Assembly: GCF_002285795.1 (NCBI RefSeq)
Contig: NZ_CP022961.1
Coordinates: 2,418,001 to 2,482,000 of the forward strand
DNA from: Plantactinospora sp. KBS50
GTDB taxonomy: Bacteria; Actinomycetota; Actinomycetes; Mycobacteriales; Micromonosporaceae
Direction of reading: 5' to 3'
DNA: 64,000 nt
Every line of letters begins with the position of its first letter. The first letter of the stretch is position 1. The translations under genes were made by a program, and so were the position numbers. Below, in pieces: positions 1 to 7,878 of the stretch. The notes under the pieces were generated by a model that was given only the letters and a program-made list of their open reading frames with translations, made no database searches and was not told the origin of the DNA.

Positions 1-341
1 AGCCGTTGCGGCAGTGGGACATCGGCGAGGCCGGCCAGGAACTGTACGGCGTCAACACCGGCTCCAACGTGGCGCTGCGCGATCTGGTCGACCTGTCGCT
101 GTACGGGTCGGCGACCGACCCGAAGGACCGGCGGTGGGAGGATGCGTTCGACCGCAACCTGCGCTGGGAGCAGCCGGCCAACCTGCCGCAGCAGGTCGCG
201 GTGGACCAGCAGCCCGCTGCCCGGAAGGTGGAGGTGCGGCAGTGGCCGTGGGAGACGGTGGCCCTGCCACCCCCGGTGGCGTTCCGCCGGGCCGCCCGGA
301 CCGGCGCCCGGGCGCGCGGACGGCGCAGCAGTGGCTGCTGA
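1..341 (+). CDS. C-terminal end of an unrecognised protein, cut by the left edge
   Basis: Open from the window edge in the frame starting at base 3 and ending with TGA at 339-341. About 112 residues are visible: a polar, soluble stretch (TGSNVALRDLVDLSLYGS near the start, then an acidic/aromatic region), followed by an Arg-rich tail that looks like out-of-frame sequence. The family is not recognised. The next gene lies in the -1 frame and overlaps this one. Adding one base near 300-312 would join the two into a single protein with a soluble N-terminal part and a membrane C-terminal part. Since -1 breaks are common in this window, one frameshifted gene is a real alternative to two overlapping genes. 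Confidence 0.5.
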   Translation, partial: PLRQWDIGEAGQELYGVNTGSNVALRDLVDLSLYGSATDPKDRRWEDAFDRNLRWEQPANLPQQVAVDQQPAARKVEVRQWPWETVALPPPVAFRRAARTGARARGRRSSGC

Positions 342-1462
342 CCCTGCTGCCCGCGTTCCCGGTCCTGCTGCTCGTGCTGCGGCTGTGGCAGCTCAGCCGG
401 CAGGACATGTCCACCATGCTGCTGCTGGTGCAGTACGTCAGCCCGCTCGGGCTGCTCAGCGCGCTGCTGATCGCACTGGTCTGGGCCTTTCCGTTCGGCG
501 TGCTGGTGCTCGGCGTGCTGGGTTGGCTGCTGCGGATCAGCGCCCCCGACCGGTTCGACCCGGAGCGCTCGCTGCTGGCGTCGGTGGCGGCGCGCACTCC
601 CGGCTGGGTGTTCGCCGGCGCGATCGTGCTGGCCGCGCTGACCTGGCAGCTACGCTTCCTGCCGACCCTGCTGATGCTGGCGCTCTGGCTCGCCGGGCTG
701 CGGGCCCGGTACCGGTGGCCGGACCGGCCCGACCGGCTGCTGGCGGTGGGCGTCGCGCTGCCGGTCCTGGCGGCGCTTGTCGCGTACGGCTGGCTCGGGC
801 CGGCGATCGTGTCCGCGCTGCGCGGCGGCGAGCTGGTGACCGGCCTGCTGCTGGCGCTGCCCCCGGCCGGCGCCGTGGTGCTCACCGGCCCGGTGCCGCG
901 CCGCCTCGCGCCGGCCGTCACGCACGGCGCCGCGTACGCGGTGGCGGCGGTGGCGCCGTTCCTGATGGGTGCGGTCTTCCTGCGGGCCGCGGTGCTGCCC
1001 AGCGCGGCGGTCGAGGTCGGGCCGGAGCCGCCGGCGACCGGTCCGGTCGAGGTGGTGGTGGGGCAGGTGGTCACCGTGACCGATCGGATGACCGTGGTGC
1101 TGGACGAGCGGGGAAACGTGCGGTTCGTCCCGAACGAGGAGGTGCGGGCTCAGGTGCTCTGCCTGGAAACCACCCGGATACCGCGCAGTGCGGTCCGGGC
1201 GCACGCCTGGCCGGTGGAGGAGACGGCGCTCAACTGGGTGATGCCGCGCCGGACGGTGATCGAGCCCGATCCGCGCTGCGCCGGCCGGGTCGCGCCGCCG
1301 GCGCCCGCCGGTTCCCCGGCCGCGGGTTTCCCGGCGCCGGGTCCGTCCGCGCCGGGTCCGACCGCGTCCGGTTCGCCGGCCTCGGGCTCGCCGGCTCCGG
1401 CTTCTCCGGCCGTTGAGTCGAGGCCGACCGGCCGGCCGGACGCGACGGCGGTACCCGGATGA
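248..1462 (+). CDS. Polytopic membrane protein of unknown function
   Basis: About 404 residues from GTG 248; GTG 242 is equally possible and there is no clear ribosome site. Roughly eight hydrophobic segments run from base 340 to 1000 (for example LLPAFPVLLLVL and FLPTLLMLALWLAGL). A soluble beta-rich region follows (VEVVVGQVVTVTDRMTVVLD), then a low-complexity Pro/Ser/Ala tail with repeated PGPSA/SGSPA units. No family is recognised. The stop overlaps an ATG of the next gene by four bases (ATGA at 1459-1462). It may be the C-terminal half of a gene that begins left of the window (see the preceding entry). Confidence 0.6.
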   Translation: MGDGGPATPGGVPPGRPDRRPGARTAQQWLLTLLPAFPVLLLVLRLWQLSRQDMSTMLLLVQYVSPLGLLSALLIALVWAFPFGVLVLGVLGWLLRISAPDRFDPERSLLASVAARTPGWVFAGAIVLAALTWQLRFLPTLLMLALWLAGLRARYRWPDRPDRLLAVGVALPVLAALVAYGWLGPAIVSALRGGELVTGLLLALPPAGAVVLTGPVPRRLAPAVTHGAAYAVAAVAPFLMGAVFLRAAVLPSAAVEVGPEPPATGPVEVVVGQVVTVTDRMTVVLDERGNVRFVPNEEVRAQVLCLETTRIPRSAVRAHAWPVEETALNWVMPRRTVIEPDPRCAGRVAPPAPAGSPAAGFPAPGPSAPGPTASGSPASGSPAPASPAVESRPTGRPDATAVPG

Positions 1463-1551
1463 CGGCGGAGCACCCCACCGAGCCGGCACACCGGACAACC
1501 CGCGGTGATCTAGTAGAGACAACCGGCCCGGGTGATGGCAGGCTGCCTGCC

Positions 1552-2346
1552 ATGACCCTCAAGCTGCGAACCGCGGCGGTGAGCGACCAGGGACTGGTGC
1601 GCAGCAGCAACCAGGACTCGGTGCACGCCGGAGAATGGCTGGTGGCCGTGGCCGACGGCATGGGCGGGATGGCCGCCGGTGACCTGGCCAGCGCGATCAC
1701 CATCGAGGCGGTGTCCGGGCTGGACGTGCCGACCCCGGACGACGCGCTGGTGGTCGCCCTCCAGGGCGCCATCGAGGTCGCCAGCGGCCGGATCCGGGAG
1801 GCGGTCGAGGAGGACCCCAACCGGCAGGGCATGGGTACGACGCTTACCGCGCTGCTGCTGTCGGAGCCCGGGACCTGCCTGGCGGTCGCCCACGTCGGCG
1901 ACTCCCGGGCCTACCTGTTCCGGGACGGGACCTTCGCCCAGGTGACCCGGGACGACACCTTCGTGCAGATGCTCGTCGACGAAGGGGTGATCACCGCGGA
2001 GGAGGCCAGCAGCCATCCGCGCCGGGCCGTGGTGACGCAGGCGTTGCAGGGCGAGACGGTACGGGCCGCGTACCTCACCGTCGATCCGCAGCCGGGGGAC
2101 CGCTGGCTGGTGTGCAGCGACGGCCTGACCAACGTGGTCCGGGCGGACACCCTGGCCGAGGTGGTGAGCGGGTACGCCGACCGGGAGGACTGCGCGCACC
2201 GGCTGGTCGACCTCGCCCTGCGGGCCGGCGGGCCGGACAACATCACGGTGGTCGTGGCGGACGTGGTCGACGGTACGCCGGAGGGTGGGGTTCCGGCGGA
2301 GGGTGGGGTTCCGGCGGGCACGCCCACTCTGGGCGGTCAGGCTTGA
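1552..2346 (+). CDS. PP2C-family serine/threonine protein phosphatase
   Basis: A 264-residue metal-dependent protein phosphatase of the compact bacterial (PrpC/PstP-like) type, without a membrane anchor. The metal-binding motifs are in order: NQDS near residue 21, ADGMGG near 36, GTTLTALL near 96, HVGDSRAYLF near 116, SDGLTN near 190 and GGPDNITVVV near 225. I chose ATG 1552 because the family fold begins there (TLKLRTAAVSDQG). The in-frame ATG 1459 would add 31 unstructured residues and overlap the previous stop. The tail (PEGGVPAEGGVPAG) is a repeat related to the array just downstream. It probably reverses Ser/Thr kinase signalling. The sigma factor that follows is convergent. Confidence 0.88.
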   Translation: MTLKLRTAAVSDQGLVRSSNQDSVHAGEWLVAVADGMGGMAAGDLASAITIEAVSGLDVPTPDDALVVALQGAIEVASGRIREAVEEDPNRQGMGTTLTALLLSEPGTCLAVAHVGDSRAYLFRDGTFAQVTRDDTFVQMLVDEGVITAEEASSHPRRAVVTQALQGETVRAAYLTVDPQPGDRWLVCSDGLTNVVRADTLAEVVSGYADREDCAHRLVDLALRAGGPDNITVVVADVVDGTPEGGVPAEGGVPAGTPTLGGQA

Positions 2347-2360
2347 TCCCGTCGTGGGCG

Positions 2361-2609
2361 TGCCCGCCGGAACCCCCGACCGGGGTTCGGTCCGTCGGGG
2401 TGTGCCCGGCGGAACCCCCGACCGGGGTTCGGTCCGTCGGGGTGTGCCCGGCGGAACCCCCGACCGGGGTTCGGTCCGTCGGAGTGTGCCCGGCGGAACC
2501 CCCGACCGGGGTTCGGTCCGTCGGAGTGTGTTCGGCGAACCCCTGACCGGGGATGGTCGGTTGGGGTGTGCCCGGCGGAACCCCCGACCGGGGGACGGTC
2601 GACGGGGTG
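2361..2609 (+). repeat. 42-bp tandem repeat array, about six copies
   Basis: Four nearly identical 42-bp units start at 2361, 2403, 2445 and 2487. Two decayed copies follow at 2529 and 2569. Each good unit contains AACCCC-CGACC-GGGGTT, a perfect 6-bp stem. The first bases resemble the GGGGTTCCGGCGG repeats at the end of the phosphatase gene, so the array may have grown from that gene's 3' end. It lies between two convergent genes and no coding role is supported. Confidence 0.9.
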
Positions 2610-2616
2610 TGACTGA

Positions 2617-2662
2617 GCAGAGGGCGGGTGGTGCGCCGGTTGGCGCACCACCCGCCCTCTGC
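2617..2662. terminator. Bidirectional hairpin terminator
   Basis: A perfect 21-bp inverted repeat (2617-2637 with 2642-2662) with a GGTT loop, placed between the convergent phosphatase and sigma-factor genes. There is no T tract, as is common for actinobacterial terminators. The symmetry would serve both strands. Confidence 0.8.
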
Positions 2663-2698
2663 CCGACCCCGCCGGAGCCGGAAGGTCTTTCAGGGGGT

Positions 2699-3511
2699 TC
2701 AGTAGGTGTCGACGAGCTGGCCGCGCAGCTTGGTCAGGGCGCGGGCGAGCAGCCGGGAGACGTGCATCTGCGAGACGCCGATCTGCTCGGCGATCTGCGA
2801 CTGGGTCAGGTTGCCGTAGAACCGCAGCGTGAGGATCTTCTGCTCGCGCTCGTCGAGGGTGGCGAGCGCCGGGCCGAGGGCCACCCGCAGCTCGGCCAGC
2901 TCGAACTCGCCGTCCTCGCCGCCGAGCATGTCGCCGAGTTCGGTCGCCCGCTCGCCGTCGCCGGTCGGGGTGGACAGCGACACGGCGTTGTACGCCCGTG
3001 CGCCCTCCAGACCCTCCAGCACCTCTTCCTCGGTGACCTTCAGGTGGGCGGCGATGTCGGCGACCGTCGGCGACCGGCCGAGCGACTGCAGCAGCGTGCT
3101 GTTCGCCTCGGAGATGGCCAGTCGCAGCTCCTGGAGCCGGCGGGGGACCCGGATGTCCCAGGTGCGGTCCCGGAAGTGCCGCTTGAGTTCGCCGATGATG
3201 GTCGGGATGGCGTAGCCGGCGAAGTCGACGCCGCGGCTGGGGTCGAACTTGTCCACGGCCTTGATCAGGCCGACGGACGCGGTCTGCACCAGGTCGTCGC
3301 TGGGCTCGCCCCGGCCGCTGTAGCGGTGGGCGAGGTGCTGGGCCAGCGGCAGCCACGCCTCGATGGCCCTGGCCCGCAGCGCGGCGCGGGACGGGTGCCC
3401 GGCCGGCAGCGCGGCCATCGCCTGCAGCAGCTCGGTGGCGCTGTCGCCCGGCTGGGTCGCGGTCGGTGCGGTCGCGGGGGCGGTGGACTGCTGGGTCATC
3501 GTCGCGGTCAT
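2699..3511 (-). CDS. RNA polymerase sigma factor, SigB/SigF/SigG family
   Basis: A 270-residue sigma-70 group 3 factor. Region 2 carries DLVQTASVGLIKAVDKFDP and the -10 recognition helix (RDRTWDIRVPRR). Region 3 is near SLGRSPTVADIAAHLKV. Region 4 ends with a clear helix-turn-helix (LTQSQIAEQIGVSQMHVSRL). ATG 3511 is preceded by GGGAGGACCACC, a good ribosome site. Such factors drive general-stress or developmental regulons and are held by RsbW-type anti-sigma factors. No anti-sigma gene is adjacent, but the PP2C gene upstream and the SpoIIE/HATPase protein at 13961-16111 are typical partners. GTTT-N15-GGGTA promoters at 22.8-23.4 kb are plausible targets. Confidence 0.92.
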   Translation of the reverse strand: MTATMTQQSTAPATAPTATQPGDSATELLQAMAALPAGHPSRAALRARAIEAWLPLAQHLAHRYSGRGEPSDDLVQTASVGLIKAVDKFDPSRGVDFAGYAIPTIIGELKRHFRDRTWDIRVPRRLQELRLAISEANSTLLQSLGRSPTVADIAAHLKVTEEEVLEGLEGARAYNAVSLSTPTGDGERATELGDMLGGEDGEFELAELRVALGPALATLDEREQKILTLRFYGNLTQSQIAEQIGVSQMHVSRLLARALTKLRGQLVDTY

Positions 3512-3814
3512 GGTGGTCCTCCCTGCACCTCGTCCGCGGATATAAGACAGCTGGTGCTTTTGAATGCTTCAGTTGGCCGTTCGAGGGAAACCCTAACCTG
3601 ATCGGCCGCCAGAAATCTAGCCGAACGGCTGATGTATAAAGCTCGTGTAAGCCATCATTTGCGACATCTCGCCGGAGAATTTCGCCGCGATCCGGGGTTT
3701 CCGGGCGCCGGTGCCCGCCTGCCGGCCCGGGCTGCGCCCGACTCGCTGGCCACCGACTACCACCGCACCGACGGCTGTCCGGCTCCGGCGGTGAGCCGGC
3801 TCGCCGGTCGCCGG
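3512..3814. other. Intergenic region upstream of the sigma-factor gene
   Basis: About 300 bp between two minus-strand genes. The half next to the sigma gene is unusually AT-rich for this genome (3540-3665) and probably holds its promoter. I found no SigF-type GTTT/GGGTA pair and no convincing -35/-10 pair. The far half is GC-rich with small inverted repeats. I see no coding sequence. Confidence 0.5.
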
Positions 3815-5404
3815 TCACCAGGTCCGGCGCAACCGGGCGCGCAGCGGCCGACCGTCCGGGTCGTAGATCAACCGGTACGCCGGCACGGCCCACAGCCTGG
3901 TGAGCCGGCCGAGTCGTTCGGGGGAGTGCGGCCGGAGTCGTCCCGGCGGCCGGGGACCCCGCCGCCCGCCGTCGTACCAGTCCTGCAGCGCGGTCGCGCT
4001 CGCCGTGATCGCCGCGACCGCGCTGTCCGGGTCCAGCAGGTCCGCGTCCTGGCTGCCGTCCGCGGCCCGGTCCAGGTGCTCGCGCCACAGCCGCAGCCGC
4101 AGTTCGCGGGCGTACCGGCGGGCGCCGTCGCCCAGCCCGGCCGGGTCGGCCGGCGCCCGGTCGTCGCGGGTGTCGTCCAGTACGGCGCAGGACAGTTCGC
4201 TGTCGTGCGTCCAGGACCGCCGGTTGAAGTTGTCGCTGCCGACGCTGGCCCAGACGTCGTCCACCACGCAGACCTTGGCGTGCACGTACACCGGCGTGCC
4301 GGAGTGGTTCTCCACGTCGAACACGTGCACCCGGTCCCCGGCGGCCCGCTGGCAGAGTTCCAGCGCCAGTTGCCGGCCGACCATGTTCGGCGGCAACGCG
4401 AACCGGCCGTCCACGTCCGGATGCCGGGGCACCACGGCGACCAGGTGCAGGTCGGGCTGCTCGCGCAGGGCGGCGGCGAACAGTTCGGCCACCTCCCGGG
4501 ACCACAGGTACTGGTCCTCCAGGTACACCAGCCGGCGCGCCCGGCGTACCGCCTTGGTGTAGCCGCGGGCGATGCCGCGCTCGCCGCCGGGGGCGAACCG
4601 GTACGCCGGCCTCACCGCGGGGTACGTGCGCAGCACCTGGATCCGGTGCGGATCGGCCGGGGGCGGCTCCGGCGGCTGCGGCGGCAGCGGATCGGGCCGC
4701 AGGTCCGCGCCGCGCAGCCGGTCCCGCGCGTAGGCCACCGGATTCTCCGAGTCCAGCGGCATCGGGTCGGTCCAGCGCTCCCGGAACAGCGTGTCCAGCG
4801 CGGCCACCACCGGGCCGCGCAGTTCCAGGTGGACGTCGTGCCAGGGCGGGCGTTCGCCGTACCGCGGGGACATGCCCGCGGCCTGCGGGTCGCCGCGGTG
4901 CGCCGCGTCGTCCCGGCGGCTGTGGCACAGGTCGATCCCGCCGGCGAACGCGACGTCCCGCTCGGGCGCGCCCGGACGGCGCAGCACCACCAGCTTCTGG
5001 TGGTGCGACCCGAGCCGGCGGACCCGCTGGTCCAGCAGCACCTCACCGCCGGCCTGCGACACCCGCTCGCTGAGGTTGCGGTTCTCCTCCTCGCTGAACT
5101 CCAGGCTGTCCAGGTGGGACCGCCAGATCAGCCCCTTGACCAGTACGCCGCGGCCGGCGGCCGAGGCGAACAATTCGGCCACGGTGGGACCGTCCGGACG
5201 AAGACGTTCATCCGGGTCGCCTCGCCAGTCGACGAAGAACAGGTGGTCACCCGGGTCGAGCGCGGACACCTCGGTCACCAGCCGGTCGAAGTACGCCGCG
5301 CCGTGCACGAGCGGTTCGGCCCGGTTTCCCGAGCACCAGATGGGTAATCGGGTGGCGGGGTTGGCGCGTTCCCGTGCGGTCAGGAACCAGTCCTCGATCG
5401 CCAC
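3815..5404 (-). CDS. Phospholipase D-like (HKD superfamily) protein
   Basis: 529 residues, about the size of two-domain PLD enzymes. The second catalytic motif is canonical: HAKVCVVD near residue 350, followed by GSDNFNRRS. The first is HHQKLVVLR near residue 138, where the usual Asp is Arg; GGIDLCHSRRDD follows as in other actinobacterial homologues. These enzymes hydrolyse or transfer phosphatidyl groups, and cardiolipin-synthase-like roles are possible. There is no signal peptide, so it is probably cytosolic or membrane-peripheral. The start is GTG 5404, without a strong ribosome site. It is transcribed toward the sigma gene, about 300 bp away. Confidence 0.85.
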   Translation of the reverse strand: MAIEDWFLTARERANPATRLPIWCSGNRAEPLVHGAAYFDRLVTEVSALDPGDHLFFVDWRGDPDERLRPDGPTVAELFASAAGRGVLVKGLIWRSHLDSLEFSEEENRNLSERVSQAGGEVLLDQRVRRLGSHHQKLVVLRRPGAPERDVAFAGGIDLCHSRRDDAAHRGDPQAAGMSPRYGERPPWHDVHLELRGPVVAALDTLFRERWTDPMPLDSENPVAYARDRLRGADLRPDPLPPQPPEPPPADPHRIQVLRTYPAVRPAYRFAPGGERGIARGYTKAVRRARRLVYLEDQYLWSREVAELFAAALREQPDLHLVAVVPRHPDVDGRFALPPNMVGRQLALELCQRAAGDRVHVFDVENHSGTPVYVHAKVCVVDDVWASVGSDNFNRRSWTHDSELSCAVLDDTRDDRAPADPAGLGDGARRYARELRLRLWREHLDRAADGSQDADLLDPDSAVAAITASATALQDWYDGGRRGPRPPGRLRPHSPERLGRLTRLWAVPAYRLIYDPDGRPLRARLRRTW

Positions 5405-5539
5405 GTACCGCCCCTTCGAGGTCGACTACGCCCTCACCGTAGGACGGCCCGGACATCCGCGCACGTCGGAGAGTCCCCGCCGGCGGGGATGTCCGGGACG
5501 TCCGGCGCATCCGCAGGAACCTAGGCTGGGGAGGCCAGG

Positions 5540-5674
5540 ATGAGCACCGATACGGCACGTACCGACACCGGCGGCGAGCGGCGCCCGGAGGAGGGCGACG
5601 GCGAGCGCGGAATTATGCTGGCCATGCTCGTGATGGTGCTGCTGGGCGTGGCGGGCATCTTCGTGACCACCTGA
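5540..5674 (+). CDS. Small single-span membrane protein (44 aa)
   Basis: ATG 5540 is preceded by GGGGAGG at a proper distance, and the frame stays open to TGA 5672-5674. The product is a charged 24-residue head (Asp/Glu/Arg-rich) and one hydrophobic helix (MLAMLVMVLLGVAGIFV), a single-pass topology. A good intrinsic terminator follows at once, supporting a real short transcript. The function is unknown. Confidence 0.62.
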   Translation: MSTDTARTDTGGERRPEEGDGERGIMLAMLVMVLLGVAGIFVTT

Positions 5675-5687
5675 GCGCCGCCGCCGC

Positions 5688-5726
5688 GGGGGCGCGGTGC
5701 AGAAAGGCGCCCCCTTGCCGTTTTCC
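5688..5726 (+). terminator. Intrinsic terminator
   Basis: GGGGGCGC (5688-5695) pairs perfectly with GCGCCCCC (5707-5714), followed by TTGCCGTTTT. It lies 13 bp after the stop of the small membrane protein gene. Confidence 0.78.
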
Positions 5727-5773
5727 GTACCCGGAGAGTCCCGCGCCGCCGGTGCCGGCAGGAGCGGGCGACG

Positions 5774-6646
5774 ATGACCACCTTCGCCGGGTCCGACGGA
5801 ACGCCGCTGTACTACGAGGACCGCGATCACGACGGGGTCGATTCCGGCGTACCGCCGGTCGTCGCCCTGGCCGGTGGGGCGGCGCTGCACCCCGACTACC
5901 TCGGTGACCTGGCCGGGCTGGGTGACCGGCGGCGGCTGGTGGTGCCGCACCTGCGGGGCGTGGGCCGCTCCCCGCTGCCGGACGACGTGAAGCGGGCCTC
6001 GTTCTGGCGCCAGGCCGAGGACCTCGACCTGCTGCGGGCCGAACTCGGCCTGGACCGGCTGCTGGTGCTGGGGCATTCGGCCGGCACCCGGCTGGCGATC
6101 AGCTACGCGATCCGCTTTCCGGGCCGGGTGGCCGGCCTGGTGCTGGTCACTCCGCCGGTCAGCTATCCGCCGATCGGCCGCCTGGTGGACCAGCCCGCCG
6201 ACACGGCGGCCCTGCTGCTGCGGCGGCAGGGCGAGCCGGCCATGGACGCCGCGGTCGCCGCCGCGGCGGCGGGACCCGAGACGTGGGACGACGCCGGGTT
6301 CAACGCCTGGCAGCAGCGGGTCGCCCCGCTCGGCTACGCCGCCTGGGGCGAGCGGGAGCGGGCACACGCCGCGGCCACGCACTACAGCTTCGCGGCGAAC
6401 CGGGCGTACTTCAGCATGCCGGCGCCGGCGGACCTGGTCGCCCGGCTCGGCGCCGTCACCGCCCCGGTGCTGGTGGTGGCCGGCGGCGCCGACTGCGCCG
6501 CGGGTGTCGCCCCGGTGGCCGCGCTGGCCCGGCTGTTTCCGGCGGGCCGGGCCGAGGTGATCGACGGCAGCGGCCACTTCCCGTGGGTGGAGCGGCCGGC
6601 GGCGTTCCGGCGGGCGGTCGACGGCTTCCTCGACGCGCTGCCCTGA
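5774..6646 (+). CDS. Alpha/beta-fold hydrolase
   Basis: 290 residues with the alpha/beta hydrolase layout: an oxyanion-region VVALAGGAALHPDYL, RGVGRSP, the nucleophile elbow GHSAG (Ser near residue 105) and a C-terminal catalytic His in GSGHFPWVE near 270. An acid is likely near GGADCAAG. The overall pattern is closest to proline iminopeptidase-like (S33) hydrolases, but the substrate cannot be read from sequence. ATG 5774 follows GGAGCGGGCGACG, a modest ribosome site. It is a single gene, convergent with the pirin gene. Confidence 0.85.
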   Translation: MTTFAGSDGTPLYYEDRDHDGVDSGVPPVVALAGGAALHPDYLGDLAGLGDRRRLVVPHLRGVGRSPLPDDVKRASFWRQAEDLDLLRAELGLDRLLVLGHSAGTRLAISYAIRFPGRVAGLVLVTPPVSYPPIGRLVDQPADTAALLLRRQGEPAMDAAVAAAAAGPETWDDAGFNAWQQRVAPLGYAAWGERERAHAAATHYSFAANRAYFSMPAPADLVARLGAVTAPVLVVAGGADCAAGVAPVAALARLFPAGRAEVIDGSGHFPWVERPAAFRRAVDGFLDALP

Positions 6647-6702
6647 CCCGTCCCGCGCCGCCCCGACCGTCCCGCGGCGATCGGCCGGCCCCGGCAGGCG
6701 CT

Positions 6703-6834
6703 GCGCCCACATCGGATGGCGCGCCCACATCGGATGGCGCGCCCACATCGGATGGCGCGCCCACGCCGGGAGGCGCGCCCACGCCGGGAGGCGCGCCGGC
6801 CGCCCCGGGAGGCGCGCCGGCCGCCCCGGGAGGC
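6703..6834 (+). repeat. Tandem repeats of 18 and 21 bp
   Basis: Three copies of an 18-bp unit (GCGCCCACATCGGATGGC) start at 6703, 6721 and 6739. Two variants (GCGCCCACGCCGGGAGGC) start at 6757 and 6775. Two 21-bp units then start at 6793 and 6814, and a third begins at 6835 and runs into the hairpin. They fill the gap between two convergent genes. Confidence 0.9.
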
Positions 6835-6837
6835 GCG

Positions 6838-6863
6838 CCGGCCGCCCCGGGTGGGGCGGCCGG
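6838..6863. terminator. Bidirectional hairpin terminator
   Basis: CCGGCCGCCCC (6838-6848) and GGGGCGGCCGG (6853-6863) form a perfect 11-bp stem with a GGGT loop, just beyond the stop of the minus-strand pirin gene. The left arm is part of the last repeat unit. Confidence 0.65.
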
Positions 6864-6878
6864 CGTACCCGTTGCGGC

Positions 6879-7868
6879 TCAGGGCCGCGCGGTGCTGCCG
6901 TCGGTGTGCGGCAGCCGCTCGGCGGGGACCACGCCGAGCCGGCCGGCCTGGTAGTCCTCGAACGCCTGGATCAGCTCGGCGCGGGTGTTCATCACGAACG
7001 GCCCGTAGTGCGCCACCGGCTCCCGGATCGGCTGGCCGCCCATCACGTACAGCTCCAGGGCGGGGGTGTGGGCGTCCTGCTGGGCGTCCGCGGCGAACCG
7101 GATGGCGTCGCCCGGACCGTAAACCGCGAGCTGGCCGGTGCGCACCGGACGGCGGTCGGTGCCCACGGTGCCCCGCCCGGCCAGCACGTAGACCAGGGCG
7201 TTGAAGTCCGGCCGCCACGGCAGGTCCACCTCGGCGCCGGGCTGCACCGTCACGTGGCTGATCGTGATCGGGGTGTGCGTGCTGCCCGGTCCCTGGTGCC
7301 CGGCGACCTCGCCGGCGATCACGCGCAGCAGCGCGCCGCCGTCGGGGGTGCTGAGCAGGGCCACCTCCCGGCCGCGGATGTCCTGGTAGCGCGGCGGGTT
7401 CATCTTGGCCGCCCGGGGCAGGTTCACCCACAGTTGGAGGCCGTGGAACAGGCCGCCGCTGGTCACCAGATGCTCCGGCGGCGCCTCGATGTGCAGCAGG
7501 CCACGGCCTGCCGTCATCCACTGGGTGTCGCCGTTGGTGATCGTGCCGCCACCGCCGTTGGAGTCCTGGTGGTCGAAGATGCCGTCGATGATGTACGTGA
7601 CGGTCTCGAAGCCGCGGTGCGGATGCCAGGCCGTGCCCTTCGGCTCGCCCGGCGCGTAGTCCACCTCGCCCATCTGGTCCAGGTGGATGAACGGGTCCAG
7701 CTCACTCATCGGCACGCCCGCGAAGGCGCGCCGGACCGGGAAGCCCTCGCCCTCGTACCCGCTGGGGGCGGTGACCACCCGACGGACCGGACGGTAGGTC
7801 GTGGTGGCCGGGTCCAGCCGGGGCAGCCGGGGCAGGACCAGAACGTCGTCGACGGTGATGGCAGGCAT
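6879..7868 (-). CDS. Pirin family protein
   Basis: 329 residues with a bicupin pirin fold. The N-terminal cupin has the metal site: HPHRGFETVTY, then FDHQDSNG, then GRGLLHIEAPPE. The C-terminal cupin follows with PDFNALVYVLAG. Pirins are Fe-binding proteins; some are quercetin dioxygenases and others regulators or redox sensors. ATG 7868 follows AAGGAGCGCACC on the coding strand. The MarR gene ends 10 bp upstream, so the two form an operon. A MarR-pirin pairing suggests control by a phenolic or redox signal. Confidence 0.9.
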   Translation of the reverse strand: MPAITVDDVLVLPRLPRLDPATTTYRPVRRVVTAPSGYEGEGFPVRRAFAGVPMSELDPFIHLDQMGEVDYAPGEPKGTAWHPHRGFETVTYIIDGIFDHQDSNGGGGTITNGDTQWMTAGRGLLHIEAPPEHLVTSGGLFHGLQLWVNLPRAAKMNPPRYQDIRGREVALLSTPDGGALLRVIAGEVAGHQGPGSTHTPITISHVTVQPGAEVDLPWRPDFNALVYVLAGRGTVGTDRRPVRTGQLAVYGPGDAIRFAADAQQDAHTPALELYVMGGQPIREPVAHYGPFVMNTRAELIQAFEDYQAGRLGVVPAERLPHTDGSTARP

Positions 7869-7878
7869 GGTGCGCTCC

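Noticed and set aside
2361-2609. Possible CRISPR array
   Set aside because: The 42-bp units are contiguous without spacers and there are no cas genes, so it is a plain tandem repeat.
2337-4928. An 863-codon minus-strand frame spanning the 42-bp repeats, the sigma gene and part of the PLD gene
   Set aside because: It exists because the repeat unit is a multiple of three and GC-rich frames lack stops. The real sigma and PLD genes use another frame.
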